Notes under the pieces: model-generated
Seen by the model: the letters and a program-made list of their open reading frames with translations, nothing else
What the model was told of the DNA's origin: nothing
Databases searched by the model: none
In this document: positions 28,013-36,167 of the stretch, in pieces
How positions within the stretch are numbered: the stretch's first letter is position 1
Layout of the letters: every line of letters starts with the position of its first letter
Translations under genes and position numbers: made by a program
Assembly: GCF_902497555.1 (NCBI RefSeq)
Contig: NZ_CABVGP010000002.1
Coordinates: 3,360,501-3,424,500, forward strand
DNA length: 64,000 nt
Direction: 5' to 3'
From: Amycolatopsis camponoti
Lineage (GTDB): Bacteria > Actinomycetota > Actinomycetes > Mycobacteriales > Pseudonocardiaceae

Positions 28013-28531
28013 ATGGCCGTCGTCGTGTCGTTCATCGCTGTGTTGGTCAGCACGTTCGTCTTCGTCTACAACCGGCGAATGTCTCGCAGGGATCTCCTTC
28101 TCGACTCTCACGAAAGGCAACTCTTGCCGGAGAACCAGCACGGCCGGCGGGTGGTCTTTCAGATGAGGGAGACCGGTGACTTGCCGGACGCGCTGTCCGC
28201 AGAAGACTTCCGGTCGGCCAACCATGCGCTCGCATCCATGAACATGCTGGGTTTCCTCTGCTGTCGCCGGTATGTCTCGATGCGTGACGCGATCGCGCTG
28301 TGGGGACAGACTGTAGTGCGGGTAGTCGATGCCGCGGAGAAGACCGGTTTTCTCGCGCTCCGTGACTCGCAGCAGGAAGGAACACCGGTCTGGCCTTACC
28401 TTCGCGAGTTCGCACTGATCGCGCGAGCTCGGTCGCACCTGTACCTCAATCCTCTGCGAGTCAAAGGTTTTCGGAGACGACCGCGATTTCAGGTTCAGGC
28501 GCACATCCCGCCGGTATCCGACGAGGAGTAG
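28013..28531 (+). CDS. Hypothetical membrane-anchored protein, atypical base composition
   Basis: 172 residues, not recognised beyond a resemblance to DUF4760-like proteins. One N-terminal helix (VVVSFIAVLVSTFVFVY), then a soluble part with MRETGDLPDALSAEDFRSAN and LGFLCCRRYVSMRDAIALWG. Codon use is visibly poorer in G+C than in its neighbours, which suggests acquired DNA. An earlier ATG at 27956 overlaps the LLM stop codon (ATGA) and would add 19 residues; neither start has a good RBS. Flanked downstream by a strong terminator. Confidence 0.6.
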   Translation: MAVVVSFIAVLVSTFVFVYNRRMSRRDLLLDSHERQLLPENQHGRRVVFQMRETGDLPDALSAEDFRSANHALASMNMLGFLCCRRYVSMRDAIALWGQTVVRVVDAAEKTGFLALRDSQQEGTPVWPYLREFALIARARSHLYLNPLRVKGFRRRPRFQVQAHIPPVSDEE

Positions 28532-28533
28532 TG

Positions 28534-28567
28534 GGGCGGCAGGGCAGGAGGTCCTGTCCTGCCGCCC
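28534..28567. terminator. Strong bidirectional terminator
   Basis: A 16-bp stem with one G-T wobble: left arm GGGCGGCAGGGCAGGA (28534-28549), two-base loop, right arm TCCTGTCCTGCCGCCC (28552-28567). It lies between two convergent stop codons (28531 and 28590) and bounds the catabolic cluster to its right. Confidence 0.85.
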
Positions 28568-28589
28568 TGGGGCGCGACGCTCACGCCGG

Positions 28590-29336
28590 CTACGCCGTGA
28601 AGCCGCCGTCGACGGGGAGGACCACTCCGCTCAAGTGGCTCGCCCGGTCGCTCAGCAGGAACGCCGCCGTCGAGCCGACTTCCGCGCCCGTGCCCGCTTT
28701 CCGCAACGGTGTCGCCGCGATGCGGGCCTCGACCCCGCCCGGGATCGTGCGGCGCAGTTCGTCCAGCATCGGCGTTTCCGTCGGGCCCGGGGCGATCACG
28801 TTGACCCGGATGCCCAGCGGCCCGAAGTCGTGCGCCGCGGTGCGGGTCAGGCCGATCACCGCGTGCTTCGTCGCCTGGTACGCGCCCATGCCCGAACTTC
28901 CGCGCAGGCCGCCGATGCTGCTCACGTTCACGATCGACCCCGAGCCCTGGCTCTCCATCGCGCGGACCTCCGCACGAAGGCACAGCCACGTGCCCTTGAC
29001 GTTCACCGCCATGATCCGGTCGAAGTCCTCCTCCGACACCGAGTCGAGACGGCCGCCGCCGCCCATGGCCGCGTTGTTGAACGCTCCGTCGAGGCGGCCG
29101 AACCGCGAGACCGTCGCCGAGACGAACGCGTCCACATCGGACGCCGAGGTGATGTCGCCGGTCGTGTACGCGACGTCGTGGTCGGACAGCTCCGCCGCGA
29201 GCTTCGCCAGCGGTTCTTCGTTCCGCGCCACCAGCATCACCGAAGCGCCGTCCGCGGCGAACACCCGTGCCGCCTCGGCGCCGATGCCCGAACTGGCCCC
29301 GACGACCAGGACCACCTTGCCGGTCAGCAAGCTCAT
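28590..29336 (-). CDS. SDR-family oxidoreductase of the catabolic operon
   Basis: 248-residue classical short-chain dehydrogenase: cofactor loop VGASSGIGAEAARVF (about 13-27), NNAAM, catalytic Ser in VNVSSIGG, and YQATK with Tyr and Lys. LPVDGGFTA is the standard C-terminal end. It would oxidise or reduce a hydroxy/keto intermediate. The start ATG 29336 overlaps the BKACE stop (ATGA). Last gene of a six-gene minus-strand operon. Confidence 0.92.
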   Translation of the reverse strand: MSLLTGKVVLVVGASSGIGAEAARVFAADGASVMLVARNEEPLAKLAAELSDHDVAYTTGDITSASDVDAFVSATVSRFGRLDGAFNNAAMGGGGRLDSVSEEDFDRIMAVNVKGTWLCLRAEVRAMESQGSGSIVNVSSIGGLRGSSGMGAYQATKHAVIGLTRTAAHDFGPLGIRVNVIAPGPTETPMLDELRRTIPGGVEARIAATPLRKAGTGAEVGSTAAFLLSDRASHLSGVVLPVDGGFTA

Positions 29337-30253
29337 GCCTCTCCTCCTCGTAGTGCCAGCATCGCGCGGGCGTCGGCCGGGGTCGCGATGGGCTTGCCGA
29401 GATCCTCCACCACCGCCCGGATCTTCCGGACTTGCTGGGCGTTGCTCTCGGCGAGCTTGCCCTTGCCGATCCACAGGCTGTCCTCCAGGCCGACCCGCAC
29501 GTGCCCGCCGAGCCACGCGCTGTGCGTGCCGAAGCCCAGCTGCTCGCGGCCGGCGGCGAAGGCCGAAAACGCGTAGTCGTCGCCGAACAGCTTGTCCGCG
29601 ATCCGCACCATGTGCTCCAGGTTCGCGTGGTCGGCGCCGATCCCGCCGAGGACGCCGAACACGCCCTGGATCAGCAACGGCGGCTTCGCCAGGCCCAGCT
29701 CGACGAAGTACGCCAGCGAGTACAGGTGCCCGATGTCGTAGCACTCGTACTCGAACCGGGTCCCGGACTCGCCGAGCGTCCGCAGCGTGTGCTCGATCTT
29801 GTCGAACGTGTTCACGAACGGCTTCGAGTACGTGTTGAGCACGTACGGCTTTTCCCAGTCGTGCTTCCACTCCGTCACCTTGTCGGCGATGCCGGAGTAG
29901 ACGAAGTTCATCGACCCCATGTTCATCGACGCGAGCTCCGGCCGCAGCCGGTAGGCGGCCGCGAGCCGTTCGTCCATCGTCATCGAGGAGGCGCCGCCGG
30001 TCGTGATGTTGATGACGGCGTCGGTCTCCGCGGTGATCCGCCCGACGATCTTCTCGAACACGTCGGGATCGGGCGTCGGCCGCCCGTCCGGCTCCCGGGC
30101 GTGCAGGTGGACGATGGCCGAACCCGCCTCGATCGCCTCCAAGGCCGCGTCGGCGACCTCGTCGGCCGACAGCGGCAGGTGGGGGCTCTGCGACGGGATG
30201 TTCACCGAGCCCGTGATGGCGGTGGTGATGATGACTTTCTCGGCCGTGCGCAT
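29333..30253 (-). CDS. BKACE-family beta-keto acid cleavage enzyme
   Basis: 306 residues of the 3-keto-5-aminohexanoate cleavage (Kce/BKACE) family, which converts a beta-keto acid plus acetyl-CoA to acetoacetate and a new acyl-CoA using Zn2+. Metal ligands His49 and His51 lie in IVHLHAREPDGRPT, followed by VINITTGGASS, MGSMNFV, YECYDIGHL and the glycine-rich GREQLGFG. The substrate class in this family depends on a few active-site residues that cannot be read reliably here. Starts overlap: first base shared with the LLM stop. Suggests the pathway passes through a beta-keto acid. Confidence 0.92.
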   Translation of the reverse strand: MRTAEKVIITTAITGSVNIPSQSPHLPLSADEVADAALEAIEAGSAIVHLHAREPDGRPTPDPDVFEKIVGRITAETDAVINITTGGASSMTMDERLAAAYRLRPELASMNMGSMNFVYSGIADKVTEWKHDWEKPYVLNTYSKPFVNTFDKIEHTLRTLGESGTRFEYECYDIGHLYSLAYFVELGLAKPPLLIQGVFGVLGGIGADHANLEHMVRIADKLFGDDYAFSAFAAGREQLGFGTHSAWLGGHVRVGLEDSLWIGKGKLAESNAQQVRKIRAVVEDLGKPIATPADARAMLALRGGEA

Positions 30254-31092
30254 CAATCCTCCTCTGGTGCGAGCGCCCGGTAGGCGTCCAGCTTCGCGTC
30301 GTCCAGCGGGCCGACCAGACTCAACGCCACCTGGGTGGCGCCCGCTTCGTACTGCGCCCGCACCGTCTCGCGCACCTGGTCGGGCGTGCCGTACGCGACG
30401 AGCGCGTCGAGCAGGCGGTCGGACCCCGGCGGCGCGAGGTCGGCTTCGGTGAACCCGAGCCGCTTCAGCTTCGCGATCTGGTGGGGGAGCGTCAGGTAGT
30501 AGGCGAGCCGGTCCCGGGCCACTTCGCGCGCGGCCGCCCGGGAGCGGCCGACCACCGCCCACTGGACCACCGAAAGGAAGAGGTCCCCGATCGTTTCGCG
30601 CGCCCAGCGCGTGTGCTCCGGCGTGACGAGGAACGTGATCAGCCCGTCGGCGCGCTCGGCCGCGAGCCGGGTGATCCCGGCCGAGTACGCCCCGAGCACC
30701 TTCGGCACGCCGTGCGCCACCTTGTCGACGCCGTCGAGGTACTCGCGCAGGAACGGCAGCGGTCCGACCCCGCGTTCACGGACCGCGCCGCTCACGCCGA
30801 GCCCCAGCACGTAGCGCCCGGGATACCCCGCGGCGAGATCCCGTGCGGCCGACCCCGCCGACTTCGGCACGCGCTCGAGAGCCCGCGCGACGCCGTTGCC
30901 GACGATCAGTCGTGAGGTCGACGCCAGGACCAGGGACGCCGTCGTGAACGCCTCCCGCCCGGCGACCTCGGGAATCCACACCATGCGGTGGCCGTACTCC
31001 TCGAGCGCCCGCACGAACCGCACCACGCCGTCGTGGTCGAGGTCGTCCAGCTCGGCGATCGACAACGCCGTGCGCGGCAGGGACAGCGTCAT
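30253..31092 (-). CDS. LLM-class F420-dependent oxidoreductase (TIGR03620-like)
   Basis: 279 residues. EYGHRMVWIPEVAGREAFTTASLVLASTSRLIVGNGVARALERVPKSA (read in parts) is typical of F420-dependent LLM enzymes, as are YPGRYVLGLGVSG and DGLITFLVTPEHT. Expected to perform a hydride transfer on a carbonyl or alkene intermediate of the pathway. Coupled to the aldolase upstream (ATGA overlap at 31089-31092) and to the BKACE gene downstream. Confidence 0.88.
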   Translation of the reverse strand: MTLSLPRTALSIAELDDLDHDGVVRFVRALEEYGHRMVWIPEVAGREAFTTASLVLASTSRLIVGNGVARALERVPKSAGSAARDLAAGYPGRYVLGLGVSGAVRERGVGPLPFLREYLDGVDKVAHGVPKVLGAYSAGITRLAAERADGLITFLVTPEHTRWARETIGDLFLSVVQWAVVGRSRAAAREVARDRLAYYLTLPHQIAKLKRLGFTEADLAPPGSDRLLDALVAYGTPDQVRETVRAQYEAGATQVALSLVGPLDDAKLDAYRALAPEED

Positions 31093-31859
31093 GCGGTCGC
31101 GTCCCGGAACGCCGTGACGAGGTTTCGCGCGGCCTCGGCCAGCATCGTCGTGTCGTTGCTGAGCAGGACGAAGTCGCAGCCGTCGCGCACGGCCTGCGCC
31201 GCCTTCTCCGGCACCCCGCCGAACGCCAGCCCGCACTTCTTCCCGGCGTCGTGCGCGGCCGCGATCGCCGAGGCGACGAGGTCGAGCACGTCCGGCGACG
31301 CGGGTGACGAGCCCATCGACATCGACAGGTCCGCCGCACCGACGAACACGGCGTCCACGGTGTCCAGGGCCAGCATCTCGGGCGCGGCCTTGATCGCCTC
31401 GACGCTCTCCAGCTGCGGGATGCACAGCACGTCGTCGTTGCCCGTGGCCAGGTACTCGGCGTTGGGCCGCAACCCCCACGCCCCGGCCCGGCTGGTGCCG
31501 CCGGCGCCGCGGACGCCGTGCGGCGGGAACCGGCACGCCCGCCCGACGGCCGCCGCCTCCTCGACCGTGTCGACGTGCGGGACGAGGATGCCCATCGCGC
31601 CGGCGTCGAGGATCTTCTGGATCGTCGACGGCGTCTTGTCCGGCACCCGCACGATCGGCGTCAGGCCGAGCGCGGCGGCGGTGTTGATCAGCCGGTACGC
31701 CGTCACCAGGTCCAGCGGCGCGTGCTCCAGGTCGACGACCACGAAGTCGAACCCGGCGAACGCCATGATCTCGGCCGGCTCGGTCGAGGCGATCTTCAGC
31801 CAGGTGCCCACGGGCGTGGCGTCGCGGGTGAACAGCCCGCCTCCGGTCCGCCCGCTCAC
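31089..31859 (-). CDS. HpcH/HpaI-family aldolase
   Basis: 256 residues of the class II 4-hydroxy-2-oxoheptanedioate aldolase fold. Motifs: GTWLKIASTEPAEIMAFAGFDFVVVDLEHAP (in parts), IVRVPDKTP, GILVPHVDTVEEA, CIPQLESVEAI, and VGAADLSMSMG, which together hold the metal and pyruvate-binding residues. It would release pyruvate and an aldehyde from a 4-hydroxy-2-oxo acid, or a related retro-aldol. GTG 31859 overlaps the cupin gene's stop (GTGA); there is no separate RBS, so translation is coupled. Confidence 0.9.
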   Translation of the reverse strand: MSGRTGGGLFTRDATPVGTWLKIASTEPAEIMAFAGFDFVVVDLEHAPLDLVTAYRLINTAAALGLTPIVRVPDKTPSTIQKILDAGAMGILVPHVDTVEEAAAVGRACRFPPHGVRGAGGTSRAGAWGLRPNAEYLATGNDDVLCIPQLESVEAIKAAPEMLALDTVDAVFVGAADLSMSMGSSPASPDVLDLVASAIAAAHDAGKKCGLAFGGVPEKAAQAVRDGCDFVLLSNDTTMLAEAARNLVTAFRDATA

Positions 31860-32719
31860 GGCATCGGGTAGTCGTCGGCGTTCAGGACCCAGCCCGGTTT
31901 CTCCGAGAAGTCCACCCGCGGCGGGCTGAAGATGTCGATCAGCTGGTTCACGCCCGGGTCGCTCGCTTCGGACGTGTGCACGGTCGGCGGCGGGATGACC
32001 GTCACCGACGGGCTCCCGATCCGGACGTGCTCGTCCTCGCGCCAGGTGCTGCTGTCGGGCAGCCACGGTGTCCGGATGTGGTGCACGTATTCGCCCTGCA
32101 CGGCCAGCGAGAGCTGCTCGAAGTCGTCGTGGTGGTGCGGAGACAGCTTGTGCGGGTCGCGCGGGCCGTCCTGCAGGGGCAGGAAGTTGACCATGAAGGA
32201 GCGGGTGCGGAAGATCCGCCCGAACCGCTTCGGGTCGTCCGGCACTTCGGACAGCGGGTAGAAGCGGACCCGCTCTTCGGCGGGCGCCGGCCAGCGTTCC
32301 AGCAGCGTGACGCGCGGGTGGGCTTGCGCGTACGCGTCGGCGTTGGCGACACGATCCCGCCACGCGGGTTCGGTCGCCTCGACCAGCCTGACGAGCGGGC
32401 CGTCGCCGTGGACGCTGATCCGCGACGCGCCCGGCGGGACGACGACGAGCCCGGGGGAGTCCACCTTGGTCGCGCCGTCGCCGGTCAGCACGGTGAACGC
32501 GGGGGAGGCGTCGGTGACGATGATCGCGAGCTCGCCGTCCAGGGTGCCGTTGTCGAGGTCGTCGCCGTCGCGGGCGTCGGTGTGGACGAGGATGACGTTC
32601 TGCGCGCGCACCACCGGCGTCGCGCGCAGGTCGAGGTACTGCGCGGCGGTGATCGCGGCGCCGCTGTCGGGCCGGGCCGCGGTGGCCAGCGCCGAACGGG
32701 GATCGTCCTTTTCGTACAC
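31856..32719 (-). CDS. Cupin-like protein of the catabolic operon
   Basis: 287 residues, not recognised by name. It looks like two cupin barrels: an N-terminal part (NVILVHTDARDGDDL, GLVVVPPGASRISVHGDGPLVRL) and a C-terminal part with the His-rich SPHHHDDFEQLSLAVQGEYVHHI and a later VIPPPTVHTSEASD. The HHxD...E...H set matches a cupin metal site, so it could be a dioxygenase, isomerase or hydratase. Start GTG 32719 has AAAGGA before it. 11 bp after the DUF6282 gene. Confidence 0.75.
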   Translation of the reverse strand: MYEKDDPRSALATAARPDSGAAITAAQYLDLRATPVVRAQNVILVHTDARDGDDLDNGTLDGELAIIVTDASPAFTVLTGDGATKVDSPGLVVVPPGASRISVHGDGPLVRLVEATEPAWRDRVANADAYAQAHPRVTLLERWPAPAEERVRFYPLSEVPDDPKRFGRIFRTRSFMVNFLPLQDGPRDPHKLSPHHHDDFEQLSLAVQGEYVHHIRTPWLPDSSTWREDEHVRIGSPSVTVIPPPTVHTSEASDPGVNQLIDIFSPPRVDFSEKPGWVLNADDYPMP

Positions 32720-32730
32720 GGGAGGTCCTT

Positions 32731-33621
32731 TCAGGCGTCGAGGTTCAGCAGGTACGTCGGGTTGTCCCGGACCATCCGCCGCAGGTCCTTCTCCGGCAGG
32801 CCGAGGTCGAGCAGCGCTTCGCCGACGCGCAGCCACGCGTCGACCGGCTTCGGGTTGGCCTTCTGGCCGAAGTCCGACGCCAGCACCGTGTGCTCCGGGC
32901 CGAGCGCTTCGATCCAGGTCAGCAGGTTCTTCGGGTCCCACTTCTGGGTGCCCTCGGGGTCGTACATGCCGACCTCGTGCTCGATGAACGCGCCCAGTTC
33001 GATCAGCTCGCGGCACAGGGCCGGGTCGGCGCCGATGACGAAGTCCGGGTGGCTGACGACCATCCGCTTCATGCCGCGCTCGTGCGCCTCCTGGAACAGC
33101 GTCTTGATGTACTCGGGGTACATGTGGCCGCCGTTGAGGACGGCCTGCTGCTCCTTGATCTCGTCGAGGATCTCGATGGCTTCGGGCTTGAGTGCGCCTT
33201 CGCCGTCGACGATGTCGATGCGCTCCAGCGTCAGCGGGACGGTGGTGGTCGGGAAGGCGCCGTCTTCGGGGTGGCAGTCGATGTGCCGGCCGGAGGAGAT
33301 GGTCGGGAACCAGACGACCTTGCCGCCCATGCGCAGGGTCATGCGCACGGCGTGGACGTTGAGCCCGCCGACGGTGCTGTTCAACGCGATCCCGCCGAAG
33401 GCCTGCGCCTTGACACCCTCGAGCCGGCCCTTCATCGCGAGGACGTCCATCTGGGTGTTGTGGTGGTGGGACTTCGCGACCATGGCGCGCATCCCGATGC
33501 GCGCGCCGTCCTGCGCGGCCTCGACGTGGTCGAAGCGGCGGGGGAACGGGCTGGGGCCGGAGTGGACGTGCATGTCGACCAAGCCGTCCAGGACGGAGGC
33601 GATGGCGGGACGCGAGCTCAT
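32731..33621 (-). CDS. DUF6282-like metal-dependent hydrolase
   Basis: 296 residues of an amidohydrolase/PHP-like (beta/alpha) barrel: the metal motif DMHVHSGPSPFPRR at residues about 16-29, KSHHHNTQ, VSHPDFVIGA, and a late VLASDFGQ. The DxHxH plus distant Asp arrangement is what metal-dependent hydrolases need. Likely opens a ring, lactone or amide as an early step. First gene of the operon; ATG 33621 lies 14 bp after two GTTCAC half-sites. The start is preceded by AAAGG. Confidence 0.85.
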   Translation of the reverse strand: MSSRPAIASVLDGLVDMHVHSGPSPFPRRFDHVEAAQDGARIGMRAMVAKSHHHNTQMDVLAMKGRLEGVKAQAFGGIALNSTVGGLNVHAVRMTLRMGGKVVWFPTISSGRHIDCHPEDGAFPTTTVPLTLERIDIVDGEGALKPEAIEILDEIKEQQAVLNGGHMYPEYIKTLFQEAHERGMKRMVVSHPDFVIGADPALCRELIELGAFIEHEVGMYDPEGTQKWDPKNLLTWIEALGPEHTVLASDFGQKANPKPVDAWLRVGEALLDLGLPEKDLRRMVRDNPTYLLNLDA

Positions 33622-33634
33622 GAGCGGCCTTTCG

Positions 33635-33660
33635 GTTCACATTATGAAGTCAAAGTTCAC
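33635..33660. promoter_or_regulatory. Degenerate IclR-type sites before the hydrolase operon
   Basis: GTTCACATTATGAAG (33635-33649) matches the operator GTTCACTTSGTGAAC in its left half and 4 of 6 bases of the right half. A second GTTCAC lies at 33655-33660. On the minus strand CATAAT overlaps these sites and could be the -10 of the six-gene operon. Confidence 0.45.
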
Positions 33661-33692
33661 TATAAGACCGCCTGTCAACCCTGTGACCGCTC

Positions 33693-33721
33693 TTGTGCAT
33701 CGACGAGTCCATATTTAGAGT
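33693..33721 (+). promoter_or_regulatory. Promoter of the MHS transporter operon
   Basis: TTGTGC (33693-33698), 17 bp, TAGAGT (33716-33721). Transcription would start close to 33729, which places the IclR palindrome right at the start site. Confidence 0.55.
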
Positions 33722-33728
33722 GTCTGAC

Positions 33729-33743
33729 GTTCACTTGGTGAAC
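33729..33743. promoter_or_regulatory. Perfect IclR-type operator upstream of the transporter
   Basis: GTTCACTTGGTGAAC: perfect 6-bp arms with a 3-bp centre. The same sequence with one centre base changed occurs upstream of the iclR gene at 36958. The pair strongly suggests one regulator for both. Confidence 0.8.
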
Positions 33744-33771
33744 ATTCAGTTCGGAGTAACGGAGGACGCTG

Positions 33772-35133
33772 ATGTCCACACCGCCCAGCGCCGCAGAGGC
33801 GGCCGCCCGTCCCGGCACCCCGCACGGCCCGGACGCGACCAAGGTGCGCGCCGCGGTCCGTGGCGGGACGCTCGCCTACTTCGTCGACCAGTTCGACATC
33901 TACCTGCCGATCGTCGTGCTGGCCCCGGCGACGGCGTACTTCCAGGCGGCCAACCTCAGCGCGAGCACGACGGCGCTGCTGGCGTCCCTGGTGTTCGCCT
34001 CGACGCTGATCGGCCGCCCGCTCGGCGCGATCATCTTCGGCCACTTCGCCGACACGGTCGGGCGCAAGCGCACGACGCTCGTCGCGGTCGGCGGCTTCGG
34101 CATCATCACGCTGCTGACCGCGTGCCTGCCCGGGCACGAGACGATCGGGATGTGGTCGGTCGGCATCCTCATCGCGCTGCGGTTCGTCGACGGCATCTTC
34201 CTCGGCGGCGAGTACACGACCGCGGTGCCGCTGGCGATGGAGTGGAGCCCGAAGCACAAACGCGGGCTCTACGCCTCGATCATCACGTCGACCTCGCCCG
34301 CCGCCTACGCGGTGATCGCCGCGATCACGCTGCTGATGCTGCAGCTGCTGCCGGCCGCCGGCCTGCACAGCGCGTACGTCCAGTGGGGCTGGCGGATCCC
34401 GTTCTTCGTCGGCGCGCTGCTGGCGGCGGTGCTGTTCCGCTACTACCAGAAGCAGGTCCACGAGCCGCCGTCCGAACTGACCGGCGAGAAGCACAAGATG
34501 CCGTTCGTCCGGCTGGTCAAGAAGTACCCGCGGGCGCTGGGCCAGGTGTTCATCCTGATGACCGGCACGTGGCTCGCGACCAACATGGAAGCCGCCGTGA
34601 CCCCCGCGCAGCTGAAGGCGCACCTCCTGCTCTCCAGCAAGGAGGTCACGCTGACCATGCTCGTCATCAACGCGGCCGCCGCGTTGTCCTACCCGGTGTT
34701 CGGCGTGCTGTCCCAGCGCATCGGCCGTCGCCGGTTCTACATCGGCTACGGCTTCTCGATGGCCGTGATCGGCGCGGGTTCCTACACGCTGCTGATGGCC
34801 TCGAACGGCGGCTTCGGCGCGGCGCTCGGCTTCGGCGTCCTCATCGGCGTGTTCACCGTCGGCACGTTCGGCCCGATCGCGGCCTACCTGACCGAGCGGT
34901 TCCCGGCGAGCATCCGCTCGACCGGCTACGGCGTCGGCTACAGCCTCGCGCTCATCGCTCCGGCGTTCTACCAGTTCTACCTGCAGCGGTTCGACGGCTT
35001 CATGCCCGCGCACCTCGCCCCGGGCGTCCTGATCGTCCTCGCCGGGCTGCTGATCAGCCTCGGCGGCTTCCTCGGCCCGGAGACCAAGGACGTCGACATG
35101 GCCGACGACAGCACGATCCCCGCACTGTCCTGA
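33772..35133 (+). CDS. MHS-family MFS transporter
   Basis: 453 residues, 12 predicted helices, of the metabolite:H+ symporter group that imports carboxylates and aromatic acids: YFVDQFDIYLPIVVLAP as first helix, IGRPLGAIIFGHFADTVGRKRT as the loop 2-3 signature, EWSPKHKRGLYAS, and a second RIGRRRFY loop. Probably imports the substrate of the flanking catabolic genes. ATG 33772 is preceded by GGAGG. First gene of a two-gene unit under an IclR palindrome. Confidence 0.9.
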   Translation: MSTPPSAAEAAARPGTPHGPDATKVRAAVRGGTLAYFVDQFDIYLPIVVLAPATAYFQAANLSASTTALLASLVFASTLIGRPLGAIIFGHFADTVGRKRTTLVAVGGFGIITLLTACLPGHETIGMWSVGILIALRFVDGIFLGGEYTTAVPLAMEWSPKHKRGLYASIITSTSPAAYAVIAAITLLMLQLLPAAGLHSAYVQWGWRIPFFVGALLAAVLFRYYQKQVHEPPSELTGEKHKMPFVRLVKKYPRALGQVFILMTGTWLATNMEAAVTPAQLKAHLLLSSKEVTLTMLVINAAAALSYPVFGVLSQRIGRRRFYIGYGFSMAVIGAGSYTLLMASNGGFGAALGFGVLIGVFTVGTFGPIAAYLTERFPASIRSTGYGVGYSLALIAPAFYQFYLQRFDGFMPAHLAPGVLIVLAGLLISLGGFLGPETKDVDMADDSTIPALS

Positions 35134-35144
35134 ATGGACTTCGG

Positions 35145-36167
35145 ATGGATGTCGCGGGACTCGCCACCGCCAACCCGGTGTGGGTCGGCTCGTCGGAGCT
35201 GACCATGACCCTCGACGGGCTCCTCGCGTGCATCGACGCGGGCGCCGGGGCGGTGGTGGCGAAGTCGGTGAACGAGAGCGCGGCGGCCCGGCGGCAGCTG
35301 GACATCGCGGACTACGCCTTCGTGTCCTGGGACGGGCGGGTGCGGCCGCCGGGTGCGGCCCGGCCCGGCGACGGGCTGCTGAACCGGTCCGGGCTCGCGC
35401 AGGTGGACCTGGACCACTGGCTCGGGACCCTGGCCACCGCCGTCGCCCGCGGCGCGCCTCGCGACTGCCCGGTGCTCGGCAGCATCACCCTCGGTGACCC
35501 GGCCGCGGCCGCGCGCATCGGGCGGGCGATGGCGGCCGTGGTGCCGGCGGTGGAGCTCAACATCGGCGCACCGCACGGGCGTGAGGCGCGGGCGGTGCGC
35601 CAGCTGACCGAAGTGGACGGTGTGGGCGAGGCGGTGCGGACCGTCCGCGACGCGGTCGACGTCCCGCTGTTCGTGAAACTGCCGGGTCAGGCGTCGGACG
35701 TCGTCGCGCTGGCCCGCGCGGCCCGCTCGGCGGGAGCGGACGCGGTCGGCCTGGTCGGCCGCTACCCGGGCTTCCTGCCCGACCTCGACGGCGGCGCGGT
35801 GCTGGGGTCGTGGGGCGCGTGGAGCTCGCCCGGGTGCCTGCCGATGAGCCTTTACTGGGTGAGCAAGGCATTTTCGGCGCTGGACGTGCCACTGGTCGGC
35901 ACGAACGGCGCCCGCTCGGCGGCGGACGTACTGCGGTTCCTGGCGTCGGGCGCCCGTGCGGTGGAGGTCGTCACGGCGTTGTGGGTCGGCGGGCCCGCGG
36001 TCATCGGGGCGATGGTGGCCGGAGTGGCGAAGTACCTCGCCGGCCGGGACTTCGACGAGTTCGTCGGCAGTGCGGTGGCCGGAACGCGGGAGTACGCGGA
36101 GGTGTCGCCGTTGCCTGCGCCGGCGTGGTTGCCCTACACCGCTCGCTGGACGTCGTCGGGTCGGTAG
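35145..36167 (+). CDS. Dihydroorotate-dehydrogenase-like flavoprotein
   Basis: 340 residues of the DHOD/PreA-like FMN barrel: NPVWVGSSELTMTLDGLLACIDAGAGAVVAKSV (in parts), VELNIGAPHGREARA, VPLFVKLPGQASDVV, GADAVGLVGRYPGFLP, and the phosphate loop VPLVGTNGARSAADVLRFLASGARAVEV. It could reduce or oxidise a C=C bond in a cyclic or conjugated intermediate; it is not the housekeeping pyrD, being shorter of key residues and placed with a transporter. Its 3' end overlaps the convergent iclR gene by 34 bp. Confidence 0.85.
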   Translation: MDVAGLATANPVWVGSSELTMTLDGLLACIDAGAGAVVAKSVNESAAARRQLDIADYAFVSWDGRVRPPGAARPGDGLLNRSGLAQVDLDHWLGTLATAVARGAPRDCPVLGSITLGDPAAAARIGRAMAAVVPAVELNIGAPHGREARAVRQLTEVDGVGEAVRTVRDAVDVPLFVKLPGQASDVVALARAARSAGADAVGLVGRYPGFLPDLDGGAVLGSWGAWSSPGCLPMSLYWVSKAFSALDVPLVGTNGARSAADVLRFLASGARAVEVVTALWVGGPAVIGAMVAGVAKYLAGRDFDEFVGSAVAGTREYAEVSPLPAPAWLPYTARWTSSGR

